64,000 nt of DNA, taken from contig NZ_PHQX01000001.1 in assembly GCF_002803515.1 (NCBI RefSeq), positions 682,001 through 746,000 on the forward strand, read 5' to 3'. Of this stretch, positions 1 through 13,446 are shown in pieces. Below the pieces are notes generated by a model, which searched no databases, had not been told where the DNA came from, and saw nothing but the letters and a program-made list of their open reading frames with translations. The first letter of the stretch is position 1. Each line of letters starts with the position of its first letter. The stretch comes from Stenotrophomonas lactitubi (GTDB lineage Bacteria > Pseudomonadota > Gammaproteobacteria > Xanthomonadales > Xanthomonadaceae). Position numbers and translations under genes: made by a program.

Positions 1-63
1 AAGGCCGACCGCAAGTTGCTGGCCCTGGCCCGCCAGGCCCCGGCAGAAAAGGGCAGGCCCTAG
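1..63 (+). CDS. trmD: C-terminal end of a gene, probably trmD (partial)
   Basis: The frame is open from base 1 and ends at a TAG at 61-63, giving 20 residues ending AEKGRP. The usual proteobacterial order rpsP-rimM-trmD-rplS puts the tRNA (guanine37-N1)-methyltransferase TrmD directly upstream of rplS. The fragment is too short to identify by sequence, so the name rests on position alone. Confidence 0.5.
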   Translation, partial: KADRKLLALARQAPAEKGRP

Positions 64-215
64 CGCCAGCCCCGCTTTATCGGCTATCATGGCCAATTAC
101 CGCCGGCCCAGGCTGGCGTGCAATACCCAAAACAAACGTGCAGCACAGTCCGGTGACTGCATGAGCCCACGCTGTCGAATGACACGCCCACCCGAACAAT
201 GAATCGGTGTAACCC

Positions 216-617
216 ATGAGCAAGCTGAACAAGTCCATCGTCGCGGAATTCGAATCCGCCCAGATCACCCGTGAACTGCCGCAGTTCAGCCAGGGCGACA
301 CCGTTGTCGTCAACGTGAAGGTGAAGGAAGGTGCCCGCGAGCGCGTGCAGGCCTATGAAGGCGTTGTCATCGCGACCAAGAACGGCGGCCTGAACTCCTC
401 GTTCACCGTGCGCAAGATCTCGCACGGCTACGGCGTCGAGCGCGTGTTCCAGACCCACAGCGCCATCATCGACTCGGTCGAAGTGAAGCGTCGTGGTAAG
501 GTCCGCGCCGGCAAGCTGTACTACCTGCGTGGCCTGGAAGGCAAGGCTGCCCGCATCAAGGAAGATCTGGCTGCTGCTGCTGCCGCCAAGGTTGCCCGTC
601 TGGCAACCAAGGGCTGA
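216..617 (+). CDS. rplS: 50S ribosomal protein L19
   Basis: 133 residues, the normal length for bL19. The start [13 protein letters not shown] and the motifs [24 protein letters not shown] and [19 protein letters not shown] are typical of the family. L19 lies at the 30S-50S interface of the ribosome. The ATG at 216 fits the family start. An alanine-rich tail ends the protein, and a strong hairpin terminator follows, so this is the last gene of the trmD-rplS transcript. Confidence 0.97.
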   Translation: MSKLNKSIVAEFESAQITRELPQFSQGDTVVVNVKVKEGARERVQAYEGVVIATKNGGLNSSFTVRKISHGYGVERVFQTHSAIIDSVEVKRRGKVRAGKLYYLRGLEGKAARIKEDLAAAAAAKVARLATKG

Positions 618-641
618 TAAACAACTTCGGTTGTTGCCGCG

Positions 642-670
642 ACGGCCGCCTTCGGGCGGCCGTTTGCGTT
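642..670 (+). terminator. Rho-independent terminator after rplS
   Basis: A perfect 9-bp stem ACGGCCGCC/GGCGGCCGT closes a TTCG tetraloop and is followed by a T-rich tail. It lies 25 bases after the rplS stop. Confidence 0.85.
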
Positions 671-698
671 TGTGGTGTCGCCTCGTTAGTTTCAAGGG

Positions 699-1073
699 AT
701 GGATGAGACCGACCATCGATACCCGGCCGACATCCAGGTGGCATTGCGCTTCCTGGACGGTTCCGGCGTTCCGCGGCGGGAAGCGGCCCCTCTGCTGCAC
801 CGCATGCTGTGGCGGCTGGGTATCGCGCTGCCACCGCCGATACTGGCCGGGTTCCTGACCAATACGCTGCTGCAGGGCCTGCTGTTCGGCGTGTTCTGGA
901 CGGTGCTGATGTGGCTGCTGCTGTGGCAGGGCAGGGCCCCGGCAATGGCGTTGCTGGTGCTTGCTGGCGTGCTGGCAGGCGTAATGTTCGGCCTGGTGAT
1001 GGCCACCCTGATGTGGTTCCTGCGCGGGACCCGCAAACTGCCCACCTGGCAGCAGTTCCGCCGCAGCCTCTGA
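699..1073 (+). CDS. Small membrane protein, DUF6404-like
   Basis: 124 residues. The N-terminal half is soluble (RRE-AAPLLHRMLWRLGI), followed by two closely spaced hydrophobic helices at about residues 50-100 (LLFGVFWTVLMWLLLWQG and MALLVLAGVLAGVMFGLVM), then the basic tail RGTRKLPTWQQF. This architecture matches the DUF6404 family as I recall it. The function is unknown; it is expected in the inner membrane. Confidence 0.7.
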   Translation: MDETDHRYPADIQVALRFLDGSGVPRREAAPLLHRMLWRLGIALPPPILAGFLTNTLLQGLLFGVFWTVLMWLLLWQGRAPAMALLVLAGVLAGVMFGLVMATLMWFLRGTRKLPTWQQFRRSL

Positions 1074-1149
1074 GGCCATGGCGCAGTGCGCCGTGACCGC
1101 TGCCGGGCGGCGGCGTACGCTCGGGCCTTCAACCCCCATGGCCCCTGCG

Positions 1150-1584
1150 ATGTCCGCCAAGCGAACCGCCAACAGTGCTGCGCCGAAGCTGCTGTCCGGC
1201 GGTAATCCGCAGATCGCCAAGGGTGAGGGCGATGCGCCCGTGCAGGCCTACATCGCCGCCATGCCGGACTGGAAACAGGCCGTCGGTGCACGTCTGGATG
1301 CACTGATCGAGCAGGCCGTGCCCGGCGTGCACAAGGCGGTGAAATGGAACTCGCCGATGTACGGCGTCGCTGCCGGCGAGGGCTGGTTCCTCAGCTTTCA
1401 TTGCTTCGCCCGCTACATCAAGGTCGCCTTCTTCCGCGGTGCGCGGTTGCAGCCTGTTCCGCCGGAACCGTCCAGGAGCGCCGACACGCGCTACCTGCAC
1501 ATCCTTGAGGATGGCGTGCTGGACGAGGCGCGGTTCCTCAACTGGGTGCGGCAGGCCAGCGAGCTGCCCGGCGAACGCATGTAG
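1150..1584 (+). CDS. DUF1801 (YdhG/YjhX-type) protein
   Basis: 144 residues from the ATG at 1150. The core PVQAYIAAMPDWKQ, GVHKAVKWNSPMYG and GWFLSFHCFARYIKVAFFRG is typical of DUF1801 proteins, a small soluble alpha/beta fold of unknown biochemical role. Other in-frame starts lie at 1078 and 1138; 1150 is preferred because the family homology begins shortly after it. A second DUF1801 gene follows 35 bases downstream, so the two form a tandem paralogous pair. Confidence 0.85.
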   Translation: MSAKRTANSAAPKLLSGGNPQIAKGEGDAPVQAYIAAMPDWKQAVGARLDALIEQAVPGVHKAVKWNSPMYGVAAGEGWFLSFHCFARYIKVAFFRGARLQPVPPEPSRSADTRYLHILEDGVLDEARFLNWVRQASELPGERM

Positions 1585-1618
1585 TTCTCAAGGATCTTTC
1601 CCCGTACGAGACCACACG

Positions 1619-2026
1619 ATGGCCACGCAGAAGACCGATCCCGCAGATGCTGCTCTCCCCGCCGCCGCACTGATCGATGCTCGTATTGCCGAGCTCGGTG
1701 ATTGGCGCGGCGACATCCTCGCCCGCGTGCGCGCGCTGATCCACGAGGCGCTGCCGGACGTGGAGGAAACCTGGAAGTGGCGCGGCACTCCGGTGTGGGA
1801 ACACAACGGCATCCTGTGCACCGGCGAATGCTACAAGCAGGCGGTGAAGCTGACCTTCGCCCACGGCGCTGCGTTGCCGGATCCGAAGGGCCTGTTCAAT
1901 GCCAGCCTGGAAGGCGGCACGCGCCGCGCGATCGACATCCACGAAGGCGAAATGCCGAATGCCGCGGCGTTCAAAGCCCTGATGCGTGCGGCCGCAAAGC
2001 ACAACGCCACGAAGAAAAAGCGGTAG
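1619..2026 (+). CDS. Second DUF1801 protein
   Basis: 135 residues. ARIAELGDWRGDILARVRAL, PDVEETWKWRGTPVWEHNG and KLTFAHGAALPDPKGLFN are DUF1801 signatures, and the protein is a diverged relative of the upstream neighbour. The tail ends in a lysine run (KKKR). The stop codon TAG at 2024-2026 lies inside the GTAG head of a repeat element, so insertion of that repeat may have fixed the present C-terminus. Confidence 0.85.
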   Translation: MATQKTDPADAALPAAALIDARIAELGDWRGDILARVRALIHEALPDVEETWKWRGTPVWEHNGILCTGECYKQAVKLTFAHGAALPDPKGLFNASLEGGTRRAIDIHEGEMPNAAAFKALMRAAAKHNATKKKR

Positions 2027-2090
2027 TGCCGGGCCATGCCCGGCGGATTTCTGGCAACCGCTGCGCTCGCCGGGCGTGGCCCGGCGCTAC
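2023..2090. repeat. Inverted pair of SMAG-type REP palindromes
   Basis: GTAGTGCCGGGCCATGCCCGG at 2023 faces an inverted copy ending CCCGGCGCTAC at 2090. Each half is a GTAG-headed imperfect hairpin, the defining shape of the S. maltophilia GTAG (SMAG) family. As a facing pair the unit can fold into one long cruciform or RNA stem between convergent genes, where it may act as a terminator or mRNA stabiliser. Confidence 0.8.
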
Positions 2091-3544
2091 CGGGTCACAG
2101 CATCCGGGTCGGCCACCGGCGACGGCGGGCAGGCCGGAATCTCCGATGGCGTGGCCAGTTCCTCCGCGTGCACCGGCTTGCTGATCATCCTCGCCTTGCG
2201 CCAGCCACCCCAGCGGTAATACGCCAGCGACAGCAGCATCGACACCAGTGAACCGGCCGGGAAGCTCCACCAGATCGCGTCGGCGCCCCAGTACGGCTGC
2301 AGGAATTCGGCGAATGGCACGCGCACGCCCCACAGCGACGCTGCCAGGATCAGCAGCGGCGGCAGCACCGCGCCGGTGGACCGCACCACGCCGGAGATCA
2401 CGAAGCTGACGCCGAAGAACAGGAACGAACCGATCACGATGTGGTTCAGGTGCCGCGCGATCTGCAGCGACTCGCTGCCCTGCGGCAGGAACAAGGCCAG
2501 CGAATACTGGTCCAGCAGCACCAGCGGCAGGATCAACGCGCCGGTCAGCAGGAAGTTGAACAGGATGCCCTGGCGTGCGGTACCGCGCACGCGGTCCCAG
2601 CGCTGCGCACCGACATTCTGCGCGGCCATCGACGAACACGCCGCACCGATCGCCATCGCCGGCATCTGCACGTAGTTCCACAGCTGCAGCGACGCACCGT
2701 AGGCCGCGCCGGTGTCGGTGCCGTACTGGTTGACCATCGTCATCAGCATGATCACCGACAGCGAGATCAGCACCATCTGCAGGCCCATCGGCACGCCCTT
2801 GATCACCAGCGCACGCAGGATGGTCATGTCCAGCTTGAACAGGTGCATGTCGGCGCGGCCCAGCCACAGCGTGTGCCGCTTGTGCCGCATGTACAGCAGC
2901 AGGCCGGCCAGCGACAGCGTCTGCGACACCAGCGTGGCCCAGGCCGAGCCGGCGATGCCCAGTTCCGGGAACGGCCCCATGCCGAAGATCAGCACCGGGT
3001 TCAGGGCGATGTCCAGCACCACCGAGACCAGCAGGAAGCGGAAGGGCGTGCGCGAATCGCCGGCGCCACGCAGCGCCGCACTGAGGAAGGCGAAGGCGTA
3101 CAGCGTCGGCATCGCCAGGAAGATGATGCGCAGGTAGGCCTCGGCCAACGGCAGCGAGGCGGCAGGCGTGCCCATCGCCGCCAGCAGCGGGTGGGCCAGG
3201 AACCAGCCGGCGATGGCGATGATCACCGACAGGCCGATGAAGAACGTGGCGCTGGTACCGACCACGCGCCGCGCCTGGGCGATGTCGCGCGCGCCGATGG
3301 CCTGGCCGATAAGGATGGTCGAGGCCATGCCGAAGCCGAACACCGAACCGATCAGGAAGAACATGATGTTGTTGGCGTTCGCGGTCGCGGTCAGTGCCGC
3401 TTCGCCGAGGAAGCGCCCCACCCATACCGCATTCACCGAGCCGTTCAGCGACTGCGCGATGTTGCCTGCCAGGATCGGCAGCGCGAACAGCAGCAGGTTG
3501 CGGCCGATCGGGCCGGAGGTCAGGTCAAGCGGCGCTTTGGCCAT
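2087..3544 (-). CDS. MATE family multidrug/Na+ antiporter
   Basis: 485 residues from the ATG at 3544-3542 (MAKAPLDLTSGPIGRNLLLF). About twelve hydrophobic helices are present, with MATE hallmarks: LPILAGNIAQSLNGSVNAVW near the N-terminus, GDSRTPFRF and the repeated QNVGAQRWDRVRG. It is expected to export cationic drugs or metabolites across the inner membrane using H+ or Na+. A longer upstream reading frame exists but lacks family similarity. The last bases run into the SMAG pair. Confidence 0.93.
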   Translation of the reverse strand: MAKAPLDLTSGPIGRNLLLFALPILAGNIAQSLNGSVNAVWVGRFLGEAALTATANANNIMFFLIGSVFGFGMASTILIGQAIGARDIAQARRVVGTSATFFIGLSVIIAIAGWFLAHPLLAAMGTPAASLPLAEAYLRIIFLAMPTLYAFAFLSAALRGAGDSRTPFRFLLVSVVLDIALNPVLIFGMGPFPELGIAGSAWATLVSQTLSLAGLLLYMRHKRHTLWLGRADMHLFKLDMTILRALVIKGVPMGLQMVLISLSVIMLMTMVNQYGTDTGAAYGASLQLWNYVQMPAMAIGAACSSMAAQNVGAQRWDRVRGTARQGILFNFLLTGALILPLVLLDQYSLALFLPQGSESLQIARHLNHIVIGSFLFFGVSFVISGVVRSTGAVLPPLLILAASLWGVRVPFAEFLQPYWGADAIWWSFPAGSLVSMLLSLAYYRWGGWRKARMISKPVHAEELATPSEIPACPPSPVADPDAVTR

Positions 3545-3627
3545 GGAGTGGTGATCGATTACCGGGAGGCGCACACTAGCATCAAGCCGGTTTGCAGGAT
3601 GTGGCAATGCATCAACGACAGCAGGCG

Positions 3628-3846
3628 ATGCGGATGATCGCGGTGGCCTTGATCGCAGCGGCACTGGCCGCATGTTCGTCAGGTGACCGGCTGGGCGATA
3701 CCCAGGTGCGGCCGACCGACCGCCCCGAGTGCCTGGTCGGCAGCCAGCGCCAGGATCTGGCGGCCGGAACGCCGGCATTGATCGGGGGCACTGGTTGCCG
3801 TACCGACCCCGACAATCCGCGCCCCCTGAACAAGCGAACGGAGTAG
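3628..3846 (+). CDS. Small lipoprotein
   Basis: 72 residues. The N-terminus MRMIAVALIAAALAAC ends in a lipobox (LAAC), so Cys16 is the predicted lipidation site. The mature part has two further cysteines in a PECLVG...GGTGCRTDP context and no recognised domain. In-frame ATGs also occur at 3607 and 3634. It precedes hslR by 9 bases and may be co-transcribed with it. Confidence 0.65.
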   Translation: MRMIAVALIAAALAACSSGDRLGDTQVRPTDRPECLVGSQRQDLAAGTPALIGGTGCRTDPDNPRPLNKRTE

Positions 3847-3855
3847 TCCCTACCG

Positions 3856-4263
3856 ATGTCCGAGCTTTCCCCGTTGGCGCCCAGCGTCCGTCTGGACATC
3901 TGGCTGTGGGCGGCCCGCTTCTTCAAGACCCGCAGCCTGGCAAAACAGGCGATCGAGACCGGCAAGGTATCCGTGGCCGGGCAGCGCCCGAAATCCTCGC
4001 GCGCGGTGCGTGTGGGGGAGCAGCTGCTGGTCGATCGCGGTGAAGAACACTTCGAGATCCAGGTGCTGGGCCTGAGCGACCAGCGCGGACCGGCGCCGGT
4101 GGCGCAGCAGCTGTATGCCGAGAGCGAGGCCTCCAAAGCGCGTCGTGCCGAACTGCGAGCGCTGCGCATTGCCGCGCGTGATGGCTACCAGGCGCCGGAG
4201 CACAAACCGGACAAGCGCGCACGCCGGTTGATCCGCGCCCTGGGTGATCTCGATGCGTTGTGA
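3856..4263 (+). CDS. hslR: Ribosome-associated heat shock protein Hsp15
   Basis: 135 residues. An N-terminal S4 RNA-binding domain (VRLDIWLWAARFFKTRSLAK, AIETGKVSVAGQRPKSSRAV) is followed by the basic C-terminal extension of the Hsp15 family (KPDKRARRLIRALGDLD). Hsp15 binds stalled 50S subunits carrying peptidyl-tRNA after heat stress and helps recycle them. Length and start agree with the family. Confidence 0.93.
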   Translation: MSELSPLAPSVRLDIWLWAARFFKTRSLAKQAIETGKVSVAGQRPKSSRAVRVGEQLLVDRGEEHFEIQVLGLSDQRGPAPVAQQLYAESEASKARRAELRALRIAARDGYQAPEHKPDKRARRLIRALGDLDAL

Positions 4264-4290
4264 CGCAGTGGCCGGACTGAAAGCGCTCTG

Positions 4291-4316
4291 GTAGCCGCCC
4301 ACCTTGGTGGGCGCTG
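4291..4316 (+). repeat. SMAG-type GTAG palindrome
   Basis: GTAGCCGCCCACCTTGGTGGGCG is a GTAG head followed by a perfect CGCCCACC/GGTGGGCG hairpin. The same body recurs at 5623 and 5710. It lies between hslR and the glycoside hydrolase gene. Confidence 0.75.
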
Positions 4317-4387
4317 TGCCGCCTGCGCTCAGCCACCGTTCGGCTTGCGCCCCGCACGTTGGAACGTCCTCTTCATGGAAGCCCACC

Positions 4388-5581
4388 ATGTTCCTGCGCC
4401 GCAGCCTGCTGTGCCTGGCCCTGTCCGCCGCCGTCCCGGTGTTCGCCGCCGACATCACCTTCTGGGATACCCCGCAGCGCGGTGGCAACAGCTTCAACGA
4501 AGCGCCGCCGGACAAGGCCTATTTCCAGGCGTTGCGTGCGACCGGCGCCACCTGGGTGCGACTGACCCCGGACAAATGGCGCAGTGCCGGCGGCCGCGAT
4601 TTCCTGATGGGCGATGCCGACCACTATCAAGGACTGGTGCCGGCCGATGTGGAGACCCTGCGTCGCGCGCTGGATGACGCCAATGCCGTGGGCCTGAAGG
4701 TGGTGCTGGTGCCGCTGTCGCTGCCCTTGCTGCGCTGGAAACAGAAGAACGGCGACGTGGTCGACCAGCGCCTGTGGCAGTCCTTCGACAACCACGCACC
4801 TGCGCAGCGCTTCTGGCGTGACCTGGCCACCGCACTGAAAGGGCATCCGGCGCTGGCCGGCTACAACCTGATCAATGAGCCGGCGCCGGAATACGCCACC
4901 ACGCTGGCCGAACATGCCTCCCGCGAGGACATGCTGAAGTGGTATGCGGGCGTGCAGGGCGGGCCGCGCGATCTGCGCCAGCTGTACATGGAATTGGTGG
5001 CCAGCGTGCGCGAAGTCGATGCAGAGATACCGTTGATGCTTGATGCCGGCTGGTATGCCGCGGCCGATGCGTTCGACTACTGGCCTGCGCCGCTGGACGA
5101 CGCGAAGCTGCTGTACAGCGTGCACATGTACGAGCCGTATGCGGCCACCAGTGCGCCGAACCAGAAGCGCAGCACGCCGTACCGCTATCCCGCGGAAGTG
5201 CCGTTCGGCGACCGCAGCGAGCGCTGGGACGCCGTGCGCGTGCGCAGCTACCTGCAGCAGCCAATGGACTGGGCGAAGACCCATGGCATCGGCGCCAACC
5301 GCATGGTGATCGGTGAGTTCGGCTGCATGCGACGTTGGCCGGACTGCGGCCGCTACCTGCGCGATGTACTGGACGTGGCCGAGCAGCAGAAGGTGCACTG
5401 GGCGTTCTACGCATTCCGCGAAGACGGCTGGGACGGCATGGACTACGAACTGGGCGACAAGCCGCTGCCGGGATCGTACTGGCAGGCCGTCGAGAAGGGC
5501 GAAGCCGTGCAGCCGCCGCGTTCGATGCAGGCGCCGCTGTTCGCACCGATTCTGGAGCGGCTGAAGGCCGGAGCGCGCTGA
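4388..5581 (+). CDS. Secreted glycoside hydrolase family 5 (cellulase-like)
   Basis: 397 residues. A signal peptide, MFLRRSLLCLALSAAVPVFA, precedes the mature start at ADITFWD. The TIM-barrel contains the GH5 general acid/base in YNLINEPAPEY (first catalytic Glu) and the nucleophile in MVIGEFGC (second Glu), with the usual HMYEP segment between them. It probably cleaves a beta-linked glucan or mannan in the periplasm or outside the cell; the substrate cannot be read. It stands alone between SMAG repeats. Confidence 0.9.
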   Translation: MFLRRSLLCLALSAAVPVFAADITFWDTPQRGGNSFNEAPPDKAYFQALRATGATWVRLTPDKWRSAGGRDFLMGDADHYQGLVPADVETLRRALDDANAVGLKVVLVPLSLPLLRWKQKNGDVVDQRLWQSFDNHAPAQRFWRDLATALKGHPALAGYNLINEPAPEYATTLAEHASREDMLKWYAGVQGGPRDLRQLYMELVASVREVDAEIPLMLDAGWYAAADAFDYWPAPLDDAKLLYSVHMYEPYAATSAPNQKRSTPYRYPAEVPFGDRSERWDAVRVRSYLQQPMDWAKTHGIGANRMVIGEFGCMRRWPDCGRYLRDVLDVAEQQKVHWAFYAFREDGWDGMDYELGDKPLPGSYWQAVEKGEAVQPPRSMQAPLFAPILERLKAGAR

Positions 5582-5590
5582 CGCCTACGC

Positions 5591-5766
5591 GGTAGCGCCG
5601 GGCCACGCCCGGCGGTTGCATCGGTAGACGCCCACCTTGGTGGGCGTTGTGCCGTGTGCCGCGTGCCGACCAAGGTCGGCATCTACCAGGGCAGGGTGCG
5701 AACGCTCTGGTAGTCGCCCACCTTGGTGGGCGTTGTGTTGTGTACCAATCAAGGTTGGCACCTACC
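5591..5766. repeat. Cluster of five SMAG-type palindromes
   Basis: Five GTAG palindromes lie within 175 bases: GTAGCGCCGGGCCACGCC at 5592, GTAGACGCCCACCTTGG at 5623, an inverted copy ending CATCTAC at 5686, GTAGTCGCCCACC at 5710 and an inverted copy ending CACCTAC at 5765. Direct and inverted members alternate, giving two facing pairs. The cluster fills the gap between the convergent GH5 and katG genes and may end both transcripts. Confidence 0.8.
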
Positions 5767-5774
5767 AGAGCATG

Positions 5775-8021
<2,247 letters not shown>

Positions 8022-8057
8022 CTACCTGTGGACTGGCGAATGAGGGAATCAGATCGC

Positions 8058-8129
8058 TTACCCACCATAGGCATCGCCTAACGATGGGTAAATTCGATTG
8101 ATTCAACCGCTGCGATAGTGGCTGCCTAT
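8058..8129. promoter_or_regulatory. Candidate OxyR-type operator upstream of katG
   Basis: ATAG-N7-CTAA at 8067-8081 sits inside an 11-base imperfect dyad (TTACCCACCAT/ACGATGGGTAA, 9 of 11 paired, 8058-8091). A second ATAG-N7-CTAT lies at 8115-8129. ATAG-N7-CTAT is the half of the OxyR consensus bound by one dimer. The two halves are not spaced by 7 bases as in the full consensus, so the assignment is tentative. Confidence 0.4.
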
Positions 8130-8159
8130 GGTTGGCAGCGCTTGGATCGTTGTGCGCGA

Positions 8160-8777
8160 TCAGCGCTTGAGCAGGCCCGCGCCGAGCTTGAGCAGATCGC
8201 TGGCGCCGAACTGGCCATCGCCGTCCTGGTCGAGCGCACCGCCGAGCAGGCTGCCGATGCCGCCGCCGGATTGCTGTGCTTCCTGGCCCAGGGCCTGGCT
8301 GAGCTGGCCGGCGTTGCCGCTCTGGGCAAACCGCTGGGCCAGGAACGACATGACGATGGGGGCGAGGATCGCCAGCAGCTGACTGGACTTGCCGCTGTCC
8401 AGGCCGGTCTTCTGGCCCAGCGCTTCGGCCGCCTGTGAGGTCTGCCCACCGAATACATGGCCGAGGATGCCGGCGCCGTTTGTGGCGTTGCCGCCGCCGC
8501 CGCCCATCACCGCGCCGAGGATGCTGCCGAGATCGAAACCTCCACCGCCGCCGCCGGCCGAACCGAGGTGGTCGCGCTGCAGGGCATTGAGCAGGGACTG
8601 CGCACCCTGCGGCTCACTGGCGTTCTGGCCCATCGCGCCGAGCAGCAGGGGCAGGGCGCTGCCGACGGCCTGGGTGGCTTGGCTGCTGTCCAGGCCGAGC
8701 TGCTGCGACACCTGCTGCAGGCCTTGGCCCTGCTGCAGCTGCTGGAAGAGGGATGCAGCGAGGGATTCGGTGTTCAT
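8160..8777 (-). CDS. DUF937 (YidB-like) protein
   Basis: 205 residues from the ATG at 8777. Motifs LAASLFQQLQQGQGLQQVSQ, SALPLLLGAMGQNAS and the glycine-rich linkers GGGGGGFDLGSILGAVMGGG are typical of DUF937. The C-terminus contains DQDGDGQFGASD, whose Asp spacing resembles an EF-hand or dockerin calcium loop. The function is unknown. It lies divergent from nothing obvious and upstream of katG on the same strand. Confidence 0.85.
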   Translation of the reverse strand: MNTESLAASLFQQLQQGQGLQQVSQQLGLDSSQATQAVGSALPLLLGAMGQNASEPQGAQSLLNALQRDHLGSAGGGGGGFDLGSILGAVMGGGGGNATNGAGILGHVFGGQTSQAAEALGQKTGLDSGKSSQLLAILAPIVMSFLAQRFAQSGNAGQLSQALGQEAQQSGGGIGSLLGGALDQDGDGQFGASDLLKLGAGLLKR

Positions 8778-8849
8778 GGCGGTCTCCGGTCTGTGAAGGA
8801 CGAACCGCCCGAGCATAACGCCGTGTACACGACGGAAGTGCGAAAGGCA

Positions 8850-8900
8850 GCCGAGCGTGGGCTCGGCTCTACAACGGTAGCGCCGGGCCATGCCCGGCGG
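8850..8900. repeat. Two facing SMAG-type palindromes
   Basis: An inverted copy GCCGAGCGTGGGCTCGGC ending CTCTAC (8850-8872) is followed by GTAGCGCCGGGCCATGCCCG (8877-8900). They lie between the 3' end of mutS and the DUF937 gene start, very close to the mutS stop at 8907. Confidence 0.8.
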
Positions 8901-8906
8901 CCGGGA

Positions 8907-11522
<2,616 letters not shown>

Positions 11523-11601
11523 TTAGAGCGCATTTTCACAAAGCGGAAGTGGTGGTGAGTAGGTGCTAGTGGAAGGGTTTGGAGACCATTGTAGTAGCCA
11601 A

Positions 11602-11651
11602 GGGTAGCCAAATCCCTGCAGGGGCCGATTCATGCCAGAATTTGGCTACCC
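11602..11651. repeat. 12-bp perfect inverted repeat beside integrase gene
   Basis: GGGTAGCCAAAT (11602-11613) and ATTTGGCTACCC (11640-11651) are perfect inverse copies with a 26-base spacer. A further direct GTAGCCAA lies at 11594-11601. The position between mutS and the recombinase gene suggests recombinase arm sites, an excisionase site or an operator of the integrase promoter. Confidence 0.6.
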
Positions 11652-11699
11652 GGCACCGGGCAGCGTGCCGCGACATTCATCCAAAGGACAGTGGTCGCC

Positions 11700-13427
11700 A
11701 TGGCATTCCGACTGAAGCTCACCCCTGAACAGCTGAGACAGCTTCGCAGCACCCTGCGCCCGAAGCTAGACAAGAGCGGTGCGGTCGTCACCAACGCCAA
11801 GGGGTATGCGGTGCTCGAACCCAACCCCGACGGCAAGCAATGGCGGTTCCTCGATGGATCCCCAGGCGCGCCCATTGGGTTTGGGGTGTTCGTGGGCAAG
11901 CTCAAATCCACTTATGAAGTTCAGCGCAAGATCGGTGGCAAGGTCATGCGAATCAGCGTGGGGGACACCAGCGAACTGGCCCTCAAGGACGCCCACGACC
12001 TTGCCGGGGTGAAGGTGGCCGGGGCCAAGAAGGAGGGGCAGCACCCCAAGGCACTGGCGGAGAAGGAACTGTCGATCCAAGCCACCAAGGCGCTGACCGT
12101 TAACCAAGCGATCCAGCTCTACCACGACATGCTGGCCCGTCGGACCCGTCCGGCGACCGCGGGCACCCTCAAGGCGTTGACCAATTCCATGGCCCGCTTG
12201 GAGCGGCCGGAGGTGGGCATCGGCCACACCCCGATCATGGAACTGGACGAAGACAAGGTCAGCAAAGCCTTCGAGGCCACCCGCCTGTCGGCCGCCTTGC
12301 ATTCCAACCGGTTGTCCCAGCCCATCAAGGACGCCATGGCGCGGGTGGGGCGGGTGGAGCTGACCGACGAAGAGCTGGCCAAGTTGGGCGTTGACAGCGA
12401 GGCCATGCGCACCCGCATTCGGGCGGCGGGGGTGTCGGCAGCCGAACAGACCTTCTCCACCGCGTTTCGAGCGATCAACTACGCGGTGGACAAAGAGGCC
12501 CGCGCTGCCAAGAAGGCCGAGCGCAAGGCGGTGCTGTTCGGAAATGACTTTGGCGTGCTGTGGGAGGAGGGGCGGATGCGCGACGCCGCGGGCCTTCACG
12601 TCTACTACGAGAAAGCACGCGTCCGAAACCCGTTGGGAAGCGAAGACAACACGCTGGGTCGGGCCATCGACTACCTGTGGAGCCGGCGCGAAGCCCAGCG
12701 GGGGCAGAACGAAAGCGGCGTTTACTACCTACTCACCACCTTGTTCCTGGGCGCGCGGCGCAACGAGACGGCGAAGCTGGCGTGGTTCGACCGGCTCACC
12801 CCGGTCGAGCGGGAAACCCAGTCTTGGGTGTGGCTGGATGAGATGGACCCCAAGGCCCGGCGAGAGGGGCGCGTGTCGGTGAACCCGCTCACCAAGAAGC
12901 CTGGCCCGCAGGTTTATTTTGCAAAAACGAAGAACAAACGCGACCACAGCATGCCGTTGGGCCCGTTCTCGCTCCAGCTCATCAAGCGTCGGTTTGATCA
13001 ACGCCTGCCGGTGGAAGAACCTCGGGGGCGGTGGGTGTATCCGGCGCGCAGCTCGCGGGCGGCAGAAGGCCACTACAAAGACAGCAAGGCCATCATGAAA
13101 GGCTTGGGGGAAAAGCTGTCGGTGGAATTTGGGCCCACCCCGCACGACCTGCGGCGGACCTTGGGGCGCTATGCAACGCGCGTTGGGATCTCCAACCGCA
13201 TCACCAGCCGGCTGTTCAATCACCTTCCGCAGAAGAAGGACGGCGAGGACGAGGGGTCCAAGTCCTCGGTGCGTTACCAGGAGCCGGAATGGTTTGAACT
13301 CCAGGATGCACTGCAGCGGGTGGAGCAGTTGATGGCGTCGAGTTCGCCCGCGTTCTACAACATGCTCAAACCGGTGGACTGGCCGCTGCTCCCTCCGCGC
13401 AACGACACGGCTACTCCGCAACAATAG
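11700..13427 (+). CDS. int: Tyrosine recombinase (integrase) of the mobile element
   Basis: 575 residues. The C-terminal catalytic domain shows the Arg in GARRNETAKLAW (about residue 350), a Lys-containing beta segment KTKNKRDHSMPL, the PHDLRRTLGRYA box (about 480), FNHL and a candidate Tyr nucleophile in SVRYQEPEW (about 526). The long N-terminal half is an arm/core-binding region. A GTG at 11691 is possible, but AAAGGA at 11683-11688 suits the ATG at 11700. The gene sits beside mutS and points into the element, as expected next to an attachment site. Confidence 0.9.
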   Translation: MAFRLKLTPEQLRQLRSTLRPKLDKSGAVVTNAKGYAVLEPNPDGKQWRFLDGSPGAPIGFGVFVGKLKSTYEVQRKIGGKVMRISVGDTSELALKDAHDLAGVKVAGAKKEGQHPKALAEKELSIQATKALTVNQAIQLYHDMLARRTRPATAGTLKALTNSMARLERPEVGIGHTPIMELDEDKVSKAFEATRLSAALHSNRLSQPIKDAMARVGRVELTDEELAKLGVDSEAMRTRIRAAGVSAAEQTFSTAFRAINYAVDKEARAAKKAERKAVLFGNDFGVLWEEGRMRDAAGLHVYYEKARVRNPLGSEDNTLGRAIDYLWSRREAQRGQNESGVYYLLTTLFLGARRNETAKLAWFDRLTPVERETQSWVWLDEMDPKARREGRVSVNPLTKKPGPQVYFAKTKNKRDHSMPLGPFSLQLIKRRFDQRLPVEEPRGRWVYPARSSRAAEGHYKDSKAIMKGLGEKLSVEFGPTPHDLRRTLGRYATRVGISNRITSRLFNHLPQKKDGEDEGSKSSVRYQEPEWFELQDALQRVEQLMASSSPAFYNMLKPVDWPLLPPRNDTATPQQ

Positions 13428-13446
13428 CCACCGATAGAATGGGGCC

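Noticed and set aside
2441..3637. Long plus-strand open frame opposite the MATE gene
   Set aside because: It is rich in Arg, His and Gln and is a shadow of the minus-strand transporter; similar shadows oppose mutS, katG and the helicase.
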